Positions 1 to 8,099 of a stretch of 64,000 nt of DNA are shown here, piece after piece. The DNA is from Nitrososphaerota archaeon (GTDB lineage: Archaea > Thermoproteota > Nitrososphaeria > Conexivisphaerales > DTJL01), in the NCBI GenBank assembly GCA_021324115.1, contig JAJPJS010000027.1, forward strand, positions 158,590 through 222,589. Reading direction: 5' to 3'. The position numbers were made by a program, and so were the translations under genes. The notes under the pieces were generated by a model. That model made no database searches. It was not told the origin of the DNA and saw only the letters and a program-made list of their open reading frames with translations. Each line of letters starts with the position of its first letter. Positions within the stretch are counted from its first letter, which is position 1.

Positions 1-253
1 TGTGTTTTCGGCCGCAGGAGTGGGTCAGGTTGAGATAGCACACTATGAGCTGGACCAGCTAAAAGTGGATTTGATACTCAAAAACAGCATGGAATGTAGC
101 GGGCATCAGTCCAAGAAGCACCATAGCGAGTTTCTGAGAGGTGTGATTGCAGGGATGATAGAAGTTGTGGTGGGTGGGCGAGTGAAGTGTGAAGAAATAC
201 GGTGCATTGCCATAGGTGATGATTACTGCGAATTCATCATTACTTCAAGATGA
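1..253 (+). CDS. V4R-domain protein, C-terminal part (cut by window edge)
   Basis: The reading frame is open from the left edge and ends at 253, so only about 83 C-terminal residues are visible. The end matches the tail of V4R (4-vinyl reductase) domains: a helix with GVIAGMIEVV, then an E-x-x-C / G-D-x-Y-C-E-F pattern (CEEIRCIAIGDDYCEF). V4R domains are small-molecule-binding sensor folds, often with conserved cysteines that may bind metal or ligand; the ligand here is unknown. A second V4R protein lies at 2245-2763 and shares the same C-terminal pattern, so these may be paralogues on either side of a regulator. The GTG at position 2 is probably internal. Family fairly sure, function open. 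Confidence 0.7.
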   Translation, partial: VFSAAGVGQVEIAHYELDQLKVDLILKNSMECSGHQSKKHHSEFLRGVIAGMIEVVVGGRVKCEEIRCIAIGDDYCEFIITSR

Positions 254-374
254 AAGACAGTGAAATCAATTGGCCCGTTTAACAATGATCTTGACTCGGG
301 CTCGCTCAAATGCTTCGAAGGTGATTGTCTATTCACTGTAGCAAAGAAGACCACCACGAAGATTTGAGTACGCT

Positions 375-382
375 GTTTATTA
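375..382 (+). promoter_or_regulatory. box A promoter for the zinc-ribbon gene
   Basis: The sequence gtttatta is a TATA-like element centred about 27 nt upstream of the ATG at 406, the spacing expected for a leaderless archaeal transcript. No Shine-Dalgarno sequence is visible before that ATG. Confidence 0.4.
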
Positions 383-405
383 ATGACCCCAAGTATTGAT
401 CTGAT

Positions 406-528
406 ATGAAAGCCAAGTTCAAGACCGTGTGCTCGGAATGCAAGAGCGAGATCAACATCGGTCAGGAAATCGTAAGATACAAGGAGAGATGGGTGCACAA
501 AGGATGCGCACCTTCCGAGGAGCTTTAG
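406..528 (+). CDS. 40-residue zinc-ribbon protein
   Basis: A short frame from ATG 406 to TAG 526-528 encodes 40 residues beginning MKAKFKTVCSEC. It has a C-x2-C pair (residues 9 and 12) followed about 19 residues later by H-x2-C (31 and 34), the ligand set of a small treble-clef or LIM/PARP-like zinc finger, with a basic stretch between (VRYKERWVHKGC). A box A at the right distance supports a leaderless transcript. Such mini zinc fingers bind nucleic acid or partner proteins; no specific function can be assigned. The spacing of metal ligands makes a chance frame unlikely, but there is no homology evidence at hand. Confidence 0.55.
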   Translation: MKAKFKTVCSECKSEINIGQEIVRYKERWVHKGCAPSEEL

Positions 529-757
529 ACAAGTAGATCTCCGGGTGGACCACCATAAGTCTGGTCGACCACTGACTGGTTGTAAACGCGAAGTTTGGGT
601 ATTTTCAAAGAATTTTTGCGACAAAACTCGTGAGATACAGGCTCTCATCTGCTTGAATGCATGAGTGGTCAACGGATCGTAACCCGATGAGATACGATCT
701 TATCTCGTAGTCCGGCAGATTAATCTGACTCGAGCAATGTGCGAATACACATAATAA
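529..757. other. non-coding stretch
   Basis: No convincing gene on either strand. It separates the zinc-ribbon gene from a possible small membrane peptide. Confidence 0.4.
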
Positions 758-949
758 ATGAGTTTTGATTGGTCAAACGCAAAGTTTAACGGGAAGGTCT
801 GCGGGGTCAGGTTGACGTTCATGAATCCAAACATGAAGTTTAGACTCGCTGCAGTAGGGATACTCCTGGCCATACATGTAGCATTCATCGTCGCCGGCGT
901 TTCCGTACTCCCCATGGGAGACCCTATTGGCGGCGGAGTCCCAACATAA
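758..949 (+). CDS. possible small single-span membrane peptide
   Basis: A 63-residue frame whose second half contains one clear hydrophobic helix (FRLAAVGILLAIHVAFIVAG) followed by a Gly/Pro-rich tail. The N-terminal part looks non-coding in character, so the true start may be the ATG at 821 or 833, giving about 38-42 residues. No well-placed promoter or ribosome-binding site was found. The frame ends just before the convergent regulator gene. It may be a chance frame; the clean membrane segment is the only support. Confidence 0.3.
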   Translation: MSFDWSNAKFNGKVCGVRLTFMNPNMKFRLAAVGILLAIHVAFIVAGVSVLPMGDPIGGGVPT

Positions 950-976
950 AGGTAGGAGCCTCGGCTCACGGCTCAA

Positions 977-2083
977 TCAATCAAACATTTTTTCTTCAAT
1001 CGTGCGAGGTTCGAAAACCCAGCCGTTATCCTTCGTGTACATCTGGTAGGGGGTCGTGTAGTTCTCTGTTCCTCCGTTCCTTTCGAAAAATCCGACCTGA
1101 AGGTCGAGGGAACCGAGCTGTCTTCTCATCCAGCTGAATGTCGATGTCGCTTCTTCGACAGGTATACACAGCACAGCCGAGTAGTCGCCGTTCCGAAGGA
1201 TGTATTCGGACCAGGTGAACGGTATCCGAGATATGGTTTCGCTGACTTTGAGGGCATCCTTGTTCCCGAGCCCCTTGACAGTCAACCAGGTGAGAAGTAT
1301 TGAATGCTGACGTGTACTGTCAATGTCCCCCATCCACCTCACCGAATAGTTCGATATCAAACCCAGGTCTGAAACATGCTTCTGCATGTGCCATCTAAGC
1401 ATCGGTGAAGGTAGTTTCAGTTTTGACCCGATTTCGGCCACCCTCTGCATCGCATCCTTTTGAAGTTCCTTAACGATAAGGAGGTCTTGAATGTCGAGGC
1501 GAACCGGGTCGACCCTTCCAAGCATCTTCTCGGATGTCTGGGTCTCGTTTGAAAGCCTTTCCCATTCGACCGCCCAGCCCCCCTTTAAAAAGTCGTAGTA
1601 AGACGGATTCATGGATAGATACCTGCTGGCCACCACCTCGCTGATCGAGTAGTCCCTGAGCAGATGTGCGCTTTTTAGCTGTGACAGAACCTCGTTATAA
1701 TCAGCGTTGACCGGCAGGGTGAACTGGGCCAGGTAGTAGCCATTCGGCACGACCCTCCCGAAGTAGGTGAGGTAGCCGATTTCGTTGAGCCTGCGTAGAA
1801 TCGAAACCGAAAGCTCATCCGAACATCCATTTTCAAAGCTCAGCTTCGCCCAATGAGGAATGAGTCCCAGCTTCCAAAGGTTGGGTTCTGCATGTATACG
1901 AAAACCGAATCTTCCAAGCTGCTGCTTGATCTTGTACCTTACGGTTTCGACCGGTATACCCGTCATTCTTGAAAGAAGACGAACGTTCCGTGGCCCGGCT
2001 TCTTGGATCGCCCTTACTATCTTCGCCTCAGGTCCTTCTGCCCTGCGCCTCTCTATCAGCTGTTGTTTTGCCAACATTATCAT
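977..2083 (-). CDS. two-HTH transcriptional regulator, Lrp/AsnC-like
   Basis: A 368-residue soluble protein with two DNA-binding-like segments: residues about 20-60 (RLLSRMTGIPVETVRYKIKQQL, a classic helix-turn-helix) and about 205-245 (RVAEIGSKLKLPSPMLRWHMQKHV). Each is followed by an alpha/beta stretch resembling RAM-type ligand domains, as in archaeal tandem Lrp-like regulators. It is divergent from the V4R protein at 2245, sharing a 160-bp intergenic region with box A elements. The first three codons read MIM; a box A at 2094-2105 fits initiation at 2077 or 2083. By context it may control or respond to the V4R sensor (inference). Regulator class likely, target unknown. Confidence 0.7.
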   Translation of the reverse strand: MIMLAKQQLIERRRAEGPEAKIVRAIQEAGPRNVRLLSRMTGIPVETVRYKIKQQLGRFGFRIHAEPNLWKLGLIPHWAKLSFENGCSDELSVSILRRLNEIGYLTYFGRVVPNGYYLAQFTLPVNADYNEVLSQLKSAHLLRDYSISEVVASRYLSMNPSYYDFLKGGWAVEWERLSNETQTSEKMLGRVDPVRLDIQDLLIVKELQKDAMQRVAEIGSKLKLPSPMLRWHMQKHVSDLGLISNYSVRWMGDIDSTRQHSILLTWLTVKGLGNKDALKVSETISRIPFTWSEYILRNGDYSAVLCIPVEEATSTFSWMRRQLGSLDLQVGFFERNGGTENYTTPYQMYTKDNGWVFEPRTIEEKMFD

Positions 2084-2093
2084 GCTTCAATCA

Positions 2094-2105
2094 CGTATTT
2101 ATTAA
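2094..2105 (-). promoter_or_regulatory. box A for the two-HTH regulator
   Basis: On the minus strand the sequence cttaataaatac lies about 23-28 nt upstream of the ATG codons at 2083/2077, consistent with a TATA-type archaeal promoter and a nearly leaderless mRNA. Confidence 0.4.
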
Positions 2106-2244
2106 GCGTTGTCTGAATGTATTTCGATTCGACGGTTTTACCATCGAACAGTAAACGGCCGCTCAGCATGAATCTGTTCTTTGCGTTTAGGTCAGTAGAC
2201 TTAATAATCATCATGCAAACGTTCAGAATAATGGTGTGGCCTGA

Positions 2245-2763
2245 TTGAGTGAACCGAGCAACGCAGAGGATCCGCCACCCGGTAGCACGGAAATTGAAGT
2301 GCCAGCTGTGGTCCGTGGCCAGCTGCTCCCCGGAAGAAGGGTATGGTCCATCGCGAGACATGGGTTCAGGCAGATGCTGGGAACGGCGGCCTCGGATGTG
2401 ATCATGTATCAGTTCTGGCGGATGTATGGTCAGGCGATGATCAAGGAACTTTACCCCAGACGTGCGCAGTATGCGGAGGGCAGCCTGACAGAGCTGCGAA
2501 GCCTTCTGTTCAGAATTACTGAGGCGAACAACTGGGGAAAGGTTGGTCTCGAGATCAAGGAAGCGTTGAATGAAGTATCAGTGGATTTCGACAACTGTTC
2601 ATTCTGTGAGGCGTCCACATCAGATAGACAGGTCTGTTTTGAGATGGCCGGACTACTCTCGGGTTTTTCAGAGACTCTGGTTGGGCGCGCCTGCACGGTG
2701 AGCGAAATCAAGTGCAGAGCGAAAGGAGACGATTCATGCAGATTCCTGATCAAATTCCGTTGA
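2245..2763 (+). CDS. V4R-domain sensor protein
   Basis: A 172-residue soluble protein. The C-terminal 130 residues match the V4R fold: an amphipathic N-terminal helix (GFRQMLGTAASDVIMYQFW), a central beta region, then FEMAGLLSGFSETLVGR and the hallmark E-x-x-C-x-A-x-G-D-x-x-C-x-F ending (IKCRAKGDDSCRF). Extra cysteines (NCSFCEA) could bind metal or a redox-active ligand. The first codon is a TTG directly after an in-frame TGA; an internal ATG 43 codons later (2374) would remove part of the domain, so TTG is preferred. It is divergent from a two-HTH regulator, suggesting a sensor-regulator pair (inference). The ligand cannot be told from sequence. Confidence 0.7.
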   Translation: MSEPSNAEDPPPGSTEIEVPAVVRGQLLPGRRVWSIARHGFRQMLGTAASDVIMYQFWRMYGQAMIKELYPRRAQYAEGSLTELRSLLFRITEANNWGKVGLEIKEALNEVSVDFDNCSFCEASTSDRQVCFEMAGLLSGFSETLVGRACTVSEIKCRAKGDDSCRFLIKFR

Positions 2764-2811
2764 GCCAGTTACGTTTATTAGTCGGCATCACAAGCGTGCA
2801 TCGGAGTTCAT

Positions 2812-3651
2812 ATGCATACACCAGTGAACAGAATCAGTTTCGCTATTCTACTTGGGTCCATGTTCATCATCGCAGCGGTTTCTGGGTTCGCTTTCGCACC
2901 GGTGCACACCGCCTCTGCGGCCCGACTCTCGATTGATGGTTCCCACGGATCCGGGGGAGGGCATAAGGGAGGCGGTGGGGGCTTTTCCTGTCCTGTGATA
3001 TCTGGAGCAGATTCGTCTGTATGCAGCACTAACTGGTCCGGATATGCTGATACTGGTTCAACAGGTTCTGTAACCTATGTATCTGGGTCCTGGACGGTTC
3101 CTTCTCTTACATGCTCAAGCAGTGGAACTCAGTACGTTGCCATATGGGTTGGTATTGATGGATACAGCAGCAGCACCGTAGAACAGACAGGAATAATGGG
3201 TGAATGCAGCAATGGTGCCGCGAGCTACTTCGCCTGGTATGAGTTCTATCCCAATCCGTCTGTGACCATAAGTGGATTCACGGTAAAGGGAGGGGACTCG
3301 ATAACAGCATCTGTGTCTTACAGTGGTGGCGTGTTCACAACCACAATAACTGATGGTTCTGAAAGTTACTCGGCTACCGGTACGGTCACCAACGCCGCGA
3401 GGAATTCCGCAGAATGGATTGTCGAAAGACCCGCATTATGTATTGGCGCTCATTGCACACTTACCACACTGGCCAATTTCGGGTCAGCGACCTTCACCTC
3501 GGCATCGGCCACCGTGGGTGGAACAGACGGATCCATAAGCAGCTTCAAAGACGTGGCGATTACGATGGTAGCAAGCAGCTCCGGACCGATACTTGCGCAA
3601 CCAACAAGCCTTTCTACGGATGGTTCAAGCTTCACGGACAACTATGGATGA
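2812..3651 (+). CDS. secreted glutamic peptidase, family G1 (eqolisin)
   Basis: A 279-residue exported protein. A signal peptide or anchor spans residues about 8-30, followed by a Gly/His-rich linker (GSHGSGGGHKGGGGG). The core matches peptidase family G1: NWSGY at 74-78, W-V-G-I-D-G at 112-117, E-Q-T-G-I with Gln125, and A-E-W-I-V-E with Glu201. In fungal eqolisins a Gln/Glu pair in these two motifs forms the catalytic dyad, acting at acid pH with a water nucleophile. Length matches a single-domain enzyme. Four cysteines in the mature part could form disulfides. A box A-like element (gtttatta, around 2774-2781) lies 35 nt upstream. It probably digests protein outside the cell, feeding the peptide importers further on (inference). 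Confidence 0.85.
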   Translation: MHTPVNRISFAILLGSMFIIAAVSGFAFAPVHTASAARLSIDGSHGSGGGHKGGGGGFSCPVISGADSSVCSTNWSGYADTGSTGSVTYVSGSWTVPSLTCSSSGTQYVAIWVGIDGYSSSTVEQTGIMGECSNGAASYFAWYEFYPNPSVTISGFTVKGGDSITASVSYSGGVFTTTITDGSESYSATGTVTNAARNSAEWIVERPALCIGAHCTLTTLANFGSATFTSASATVGGTDGSISSFKDVAITMVASSSGPILAQPTSLSTDGSSFTDNYG

Positions 3652-4168
3652 TCTGTAATAGATAATTTCCAGTAAGCTTTTTTGTCGTATGAGGACGTTT
3701 GGCTAGCTTATCTTGTTTTGTATGACCCCTAAAGTTAGGATGAAGGATGATGAATGAAGGTTTCCCAACCGTTTTCATGAAAAGCGTGATGTATTTTAAA
3801 CTGAAACGCCTAACAAGGAATTTTCCACAGCGTGTCTGGCCGATCGATCTGAGTCGATTCATCTGGAAGTGAGAACTGCGGATGTGACGCTCGACCCGAC
3901 AGAATTGGAGTTGCCTGCCGAAAAAGAATGCAATCGAAAAGGGAAAACCGAAGATGAGCCTCTGTTTCGGTAAGACAAGTATCATTCGAAATTGCAGAAG
4001 CGAGTTGAATCATGGTCAAAACAAATGCCCATGAATATAGTCGATATTCTGATACGTTTGGTGGCTCTCAAGCCACGAGATCACGATGGATGAAAAGGAG
4101 CCATTACTAGGGTCGAGAAGATTTCGATTGATGACTGACGATGGTTGGAGAGTATTTCCCTATGGGCT
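3652..4168. other. 517-bp intergenic region
   Basis: No supportable gene. A 117-codon minus-strand frame (3632-3985) overlaps the peptidase end and has atypical composition, so it is not called. T-rich stretches just after the peptidase stop could act as an archaeal terminator. Confidence 0.4.
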
Positions 4169-5107
4169 TCAGGTGACAGACTCGAGAGTCCACCTCGCGG
4201 TTCTGGTGATCGCCTCATCCGCTGTGTACTTTGGCTTCCATCCGAAGGATTTGAGCCTTGAAATATCAAGGTGTACAACGGGGTTGTCTCCAATCCATCC
4301 GCGTTCGCCGCCGGTATACTTTCTTTTTACCTCCTGTAGCTTCATTTCTTTTATCACTATATCGGCGACTTCGTCCACAGTTCTGTTTTCCTCCACCGCC
4401 AAGTTGAATATGTTCACCCTCTGCTTGCTTTTTGAGTAGCCAGTCATTATTCCATCCACGCAGTCAGCGACGTAAATGTACTCCTTCGACTGCTTCCCGT
4501 TGCCCAGAATCTCCAGCTCATTCGGATTCCTCCACAGCTTGTGGATAAAATCCCATATGACGCCTCTCCTGCATCTCTCGCCCACTACATTTGAGAATCT
4601 GTAGGCCCAGAAGCTGATATCGCTGAACTGTGTGTATGCTTCAGTGTAAGCTTCTGCCGCAAGTTTTGAGGCACCGTATAGAGATGTCTGAAGGGGTGCA
4701 TAAGTCTCCGGCGTTGGTTTAATTGTAGCATCTCCATAAAGGGCGGATGTAGAAGCAAATACAAGGTCCCTTACTTCATTTTTGATCATCGCTTCAAGTA
4801 GGTTCAGATGACCCACAAGGTTGTTTTCTAGGTCGCCGAAGTGATCCATGATGCTCTTTCTGATGTTAGCCTGGGCTGCTAGGTGGAAGACAACGTCCTG
4901 TCCCTTGAGAAGTTCGACAAGCTGGTCCAGATTTTTGACATCCCCCTGAACGAATCTGAAGTTCGGGTTGCCCGCCAGGTGCGAAATGTTGGCCATCTTC
5001 CCCTCTGAGAGATTGTCAAATGCCGTAACCTTGTAACCGTCGGCGATTAACCTGTCGACAAGATGGCTGCCGATGAAACCCGCTCCTCCTGTGACAAATG
5101 CTTGCAT
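4169..5107 (-). CDS. NAD-dependent sugar-nucleotide epimerase/dehydratase (GalE-like)
   Basis: An extended short-chain dehydrogenase of 312 residues starting at ATG 5107; the frame reaches 5191 but the conserved beginning MQAFVTGGAGFIGS fixes the start. The glycine motif G-G-A-G-F-I-G (7-13) binds NAD(H), D31 in FDNLSEG marks NAD preference, and Ser/Thr in FASTSALYGD plus Y144-x3-K148 (LYGASK) form the catalytic set. This is the UDP-glucose 4-epimerase / dTDP-glucose dehydratase family, acting on nucleotide sugars in the cytosol for glycan or lipid synthesis. Exact substrate is not decidable. It is divergent from the phosphoesterase gene with only 73 bp between starts, so the two promoters overlap. 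Confidence 0.85.
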   Translation of the reverse strand: MQAFVTGGAGFIGSHLVDRLIADGYKVTAFDNLSEGKMANISHLAGNPNFRFVQGDVKNLDQLVELLKGQDVVFHLAAQANIRKSIMDHFGDLENNLVGHLNLLEAMIKNEVRDLVFASTSALYGDATIKPTPETYAPLQTSLYGASKLAAEAYTEAYTQFSDISFWAYRFSNVVGERCRRGVIWDFIHKLWRNPNELEILGNGKQSKEYIYVADCVDGIMTGYSKSKQRVNIFNLAVEENRTVDEVADIVIKEMKLQEVKRKYTGGERGWIGDNPVVHLDISRLKSFGWKPKYTADEAITRTARWTLESVT

Positions 5108-5180
5108 CACAAGGGATTTCTTTTGCATATTGTTAAACATTAACGGTCTGATGCATTTGCACGCGGGCAAAGAAAGAGTA

Positions 5181-7163
5181 ATGAGTGACACTTACACTAG
5201 AACTGGCATGGCGCTCGGAAACAAGTTCGCCGTATTTGTTCTGTCCGGTGTGGGCACGGTGGTTGGCTTCTACATTTCAGGCGTGATCGACCTCGTCGGT
5301 TCCACCACCCAGATTCCCTATGTGATAGCCGGCATCATCACAGGTGCTGTCATCTTTGGTTTTCTGTCGGTTTCCATTGCAGCGAAGATGTCGCATCCCA
5401 TCGCGACATCATCGGTTGTCGGCGCGGTACTTCTTTTCGCTGATGCCACGTATGTTTCCACCAGGCCGGAAGCCGGCAGCATCGCGCTGCTGCTGTCTGC
5501 AACCCTTGTGTGTTCTCCCCTCACGCCTGTTGCCTCTGTCGGATTCCACAAGGTGAAGCCGAGCTATGGAATCTTTCTTACGGCAGGGTCGATCGTCTTT
5601 CTTATGGTTTCGGCCACAGCTTATATCGAAAGTGGGTACAGCGGCCTGGGCGCGATAACCCTTGTGAATTTGGCTGTCGGGTTCTTGGTGATTCTTGCCA
5701 TAGTATACTTTCAGAAGATGAGATACAGGAGTGGCAAAATGCTTGCGGCAAGGAAGGCGGCTGTCGCAGGGATGCTCTTTATTGTGCTCCTCTCGGCGCT
5801 TGAGGCACCTGTCGCTCTGGGGTCGAGTTCAGTGACCCCCATCAGGCACGTGGTGGAGATAATGATGGAGAATCACAGCTTTGACAATATATTCGGAGTG
5901 TACCCGGGACCGACAAACCCGCTCGGGTTGCAGACTCCACAGAATCTTTTGGATGTAGCAGGTATCCCCCAGATGCACCCGGTTCCGAATGGAACCTTCA
6001 GTACGGCCGATCCGGTTGAAGGGTACGTTGCATACCATGAAGACTGGAACGGTGGGATGATGAATGGCTTTCTGCAGGGTTCCGGGCCTCAGTCCCTCCT
6101 ATACTACACAGCTTCACAGTACGGAGAGGAATGGGCCCTCGCGGAGCAGTATTCACTGGGGGACATGTACTTTGCGAGCCAGCTCACCGAGACGTCTCCT
6201 AACAGGCTGTACAGTCTTGCCGGGTATTCTCCTGTGATCAATGATTACGGCCCTCCACCCTACATCCCGGTGGGACAGTCGATATTTTCTGAGCTGAACC
6301 ATTACGGTGTGAGCTGGGGATACTATGTTGAAAATCCATCTGCCGGAGCAGGAACGCTGGACTACTTTGCCGGGATTGGCCAGTATTCGAGCAGCATCAG
6401 GAGCTGGAATGATTTCTTCCAGGAATTATCCAACGATAGTCTACCTTCCGTGGCATGGATGATGCCTGTGGACGGCGGTGCGGTGGATTACAGCCAGGGG
6501 CCGCCTTCGAACGTTCTGAAGGGAGAACTGTGGCTAATGTACGTCGTCAACGCAATCGAAAGAAGCCCAGAATGGAACTCAACCGCGATATTCATCACGT
6601 ATGATGAAGGCGGTGGTTTTTATGATCAGGTGCCACCACCATCAATTTCGGGGGTGCAGCTCGGCGTCAGGGTGCCACTGATCGTTGTTTCCCCCTATGC
6701 CAAGGAGAACTATGTATCGAACACGGTCATGACCCACACATCGATCCTTGCCTTTATTGATTATAACTGGGGGCTGCCACCGTTGAACAAAATCGTGTGG
6801 GAGTCGACTCTGCCTTTGGACATGTTCAATTTCAATTCAACTTACAGCTGGGGCAGTGTTATCAGACCGCCAATAGCCTTCACGAATTTCCCCATGCCAT
6901 CTTCCCCAATATTTTCGCTTTCCAAATTCAGTAATGTAACTTCTCTCTCGTACCTCTTTCCGATGAATCTCCAGGTCCCGCTTAATCAGCTGCCGTATTC
7001 GAGGGAGGGAAGCTCTCACTTTTCCCTCGGAAGGTCGGATGGTTACTATGTGAATAGCAACTTCCCATTCATACCTTTTTATGAGACAATATACTTCGTT
7101 GGCGCGGCTTACCTTATTCTGCTAGCGATTACGGTGGTAGCACTGGGTCGGAAGCCGGAGTGA
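5181..7163 (+). CDS. polytopic membrane protein fused to a phospholipase C/acid phosphatase-type phosphoesterase
   Basis: A 660-residue protein. ATG 5181 is chosen over the upstream frame start because a purine-rich gaaagag precedes it. Residues 1-210 hold about six or seven transmembrane helices; then a phosphoesterase domain (PF04185-like) begins with HVVEIMMENHSFDN, where E230 and N231 are typical metal ligands. Y-D-E-G-G-G-F-Y-D-Q near residue 471 is the second metal-binding motif, and GVRVPLIVVSPYAK follows. A final helix lies at the C-terminus (VGAAYLILLAITVVAL). Family members hydrolyse phosphate mono- or diesters, including phospholipid head groups, usually outside the membrane. The N-terminal membrane part is unusual. 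It may recover phosphate at the cell surface. Confidence 0.8.
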   Translation: MSDTYTRTGMALGNKFAVFVLSGVGTVVGFYISGVIDLVGSTTQIPYVIAGIITGAVIFGFLSVSIAAKMSHPIATSSVVGAVLLFADATYVSTRPEAGSIALLLSATLVCSPLTPVASVGFHKVKPSYGIFLTAGSIVFLMVSATAYIESGYSGLGAITLVNLAVGFLVILAIVYFQKMRYRSGKMLAARKAAVAGMLFIVLLSALEAPVALGSSSVTPIRHVVEIMMENHSFDNIFGVYPGPTNPLGLQTPQNLLDVAGIPQMHPVPNGTFSTADPVEGYVAYHEDWNGGMMNGFLQGSGPQSLLYYTASQYGEEWALAEQYSLGDMYFASQLTETSPNRLYSLAGYSPVINDYGPPPYIPVGQSIFSELNHYGVSWGYYVENPSAGAGTLDYFAGIGQYSSSIRSWNDFFQELSNDSLPSVAWMMPVDGGAVDYSQGPPSNVLKGELWLMYVVNAIERSPEWNSTAIFITYDEGGGFYDQVPPPSISGVQLGVRVPLIVVSPYAKENYVSNTVMTHTSILAFIDYNWGLPPLNKIVWESTLPLDMFNFNSTYSWGSVIRPPIAFTNFPMPSSPIFSLSKFSNVTSLSYLFPMNLQVPLNQLPYSREGSSHFSLGRSDGYYVNSNFPFIPFYETIYFVGAAYLILLAITVVALGRKPE

Positions 7164-7214
7164 GACGCCGAAGATCACTAATTCTAAGCAGCAATTTCTT
7201 TTCTGGACCAGCCA

Positions 7215-7772
7215 CTACTGTAGGTATTCGAGTATCTCCTTGTTGTCAAGAACGGGAAACATGAGCTTCATATTTTCCAGCGACCTCTCATGTGCGACCT
7301 TATCACGTGATGAAACAGCCTCCCTCGCTATCACGGGCAGATAGCCAAGACACTGAGCATGCCTGGCCGAGGTTTCAACCCCGATGTTCGTAGAAATTCC
7401 GGTGAATATAAGACAGTTTATTCCTGCATTTTTGGTAATGAGCTCGAAGTTGGTTCCAACAAAGAAGCTTGCGGTGTTTTTTGGTATAACTACATCATCA
7501 GGCTGGGGGGCTACTTCCTTGATTATTTCGCCCGGCGAAAAGGTACCCCTCCTGAGCGCAAGCATGGTTTTGTTCTGGTACCTTTCGGGTAGTAGTGTTA
7601 TCTTGCTGTATATTATTGGAATCCCGCGAGCCCTGGCGCCGCTCACGATCTCTACCAGTTTGGAGACGAACTCTTCTCTGTTGAATATCAAGGAAACAAG
7701 AGCCTCCTGCACATCCCAGACGATAAGGGCGCTGTTCTTCGAATTTATCAGAGGTTTCAGGTCGACGCTCAT
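7215..7772 (-). CDS. isochorismatase-fold hydrolase lacking the catalytic Cys
   Basis: A 185-residue protein of the isochorismatase/cysteine-hydrolase fold. Start ATG 7772 is preferred because an A/T-rich box (aaaaaataagt on the minus strand) lies 24-34 nt upstream, whereas ATG 7793 would sit against that box. D20 (VWDVQ) and K98 (IPKNTASFF) of the usual Asp-Lys-Cys triad are present. The nucleophile position, T-G-x-x-T-N-x-C in nicotinamidases, reads TGISTNIGVE, with Gly131. True isochorismatases (EntB, PhzD) also lack this Cys, so a vinyl-ether hydrolase or another Cys-independent role is possible; amidase activity is unlikely. Convergent with the phosphoesterase gene. Confidence 0.75.
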   Translation of the reverse strand: MSVDLKPLINSKNSALIVWDVQEALVSLIFNREEFVSKLVEIVSGARARGIPIIYSKITLLPERYQNKTMLALRRGTFSPGEIIKEVAPQPDDVVIPKNTASFFVGTNFELITKNAGINCLIFTGISTNIGVETSARHAQCLGYLPVIAREAVSSRDKVAHERSLENMKLMFPVLDNKEILEYLQ

Positions 7773-8099
7773 AGCGTAAGAAGCATGTAGCATGGTACTT
7801 ATTTTTTGCCGGAGTTCTTGATTTGGAATTGGGACTGCCGTTTTGGTTGCACCTCAGACCGAGCGGCTTGGCGTTGATCCATGCCCGATGTGAGGGGTGA
7901 AGAGATGAGGAACACGTAGGAGAAAGGGCTCGATGCTGGTTTCGGCTTGTTCCCTCTTTCCATGTTGATTGATGTTATGATATCGAATGATTCCCATCCA
8001 TGTCATCTGTAGAACCGGATATGTCCGAGGGGGGGGTACTAGGTAATCCGATCACGGCACCGGAAATACTTATTACCTGTGAACAGGTTTGGTTATTCG
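7773..8099. other. intergenic region between divergent genes
   Basis: About 330 bp holding promoters for the isochorismatase-fold gene (minus) and the BMP-type binding protein (plus). No gene seen; a run of eight G around 8030 is notable but unexplained. Confidence 0.4.
8064..8075 (+). promoter_or_regulatory. box A of BMP-type binding protein 1
   Basis: The element aaatacttatta is centred about 28 nt before ATG 8100, which argues for a leaderless mRNA starting there rather than at the upstream GTG 8079. Confidence 0.45.

Noticed and set aside
3632..3985. 117-codon minus-strand frame after the G1 peptidase
   Set aside because: Overlaps the peptidase end, has odd composition and no promoter at a sensible distance.
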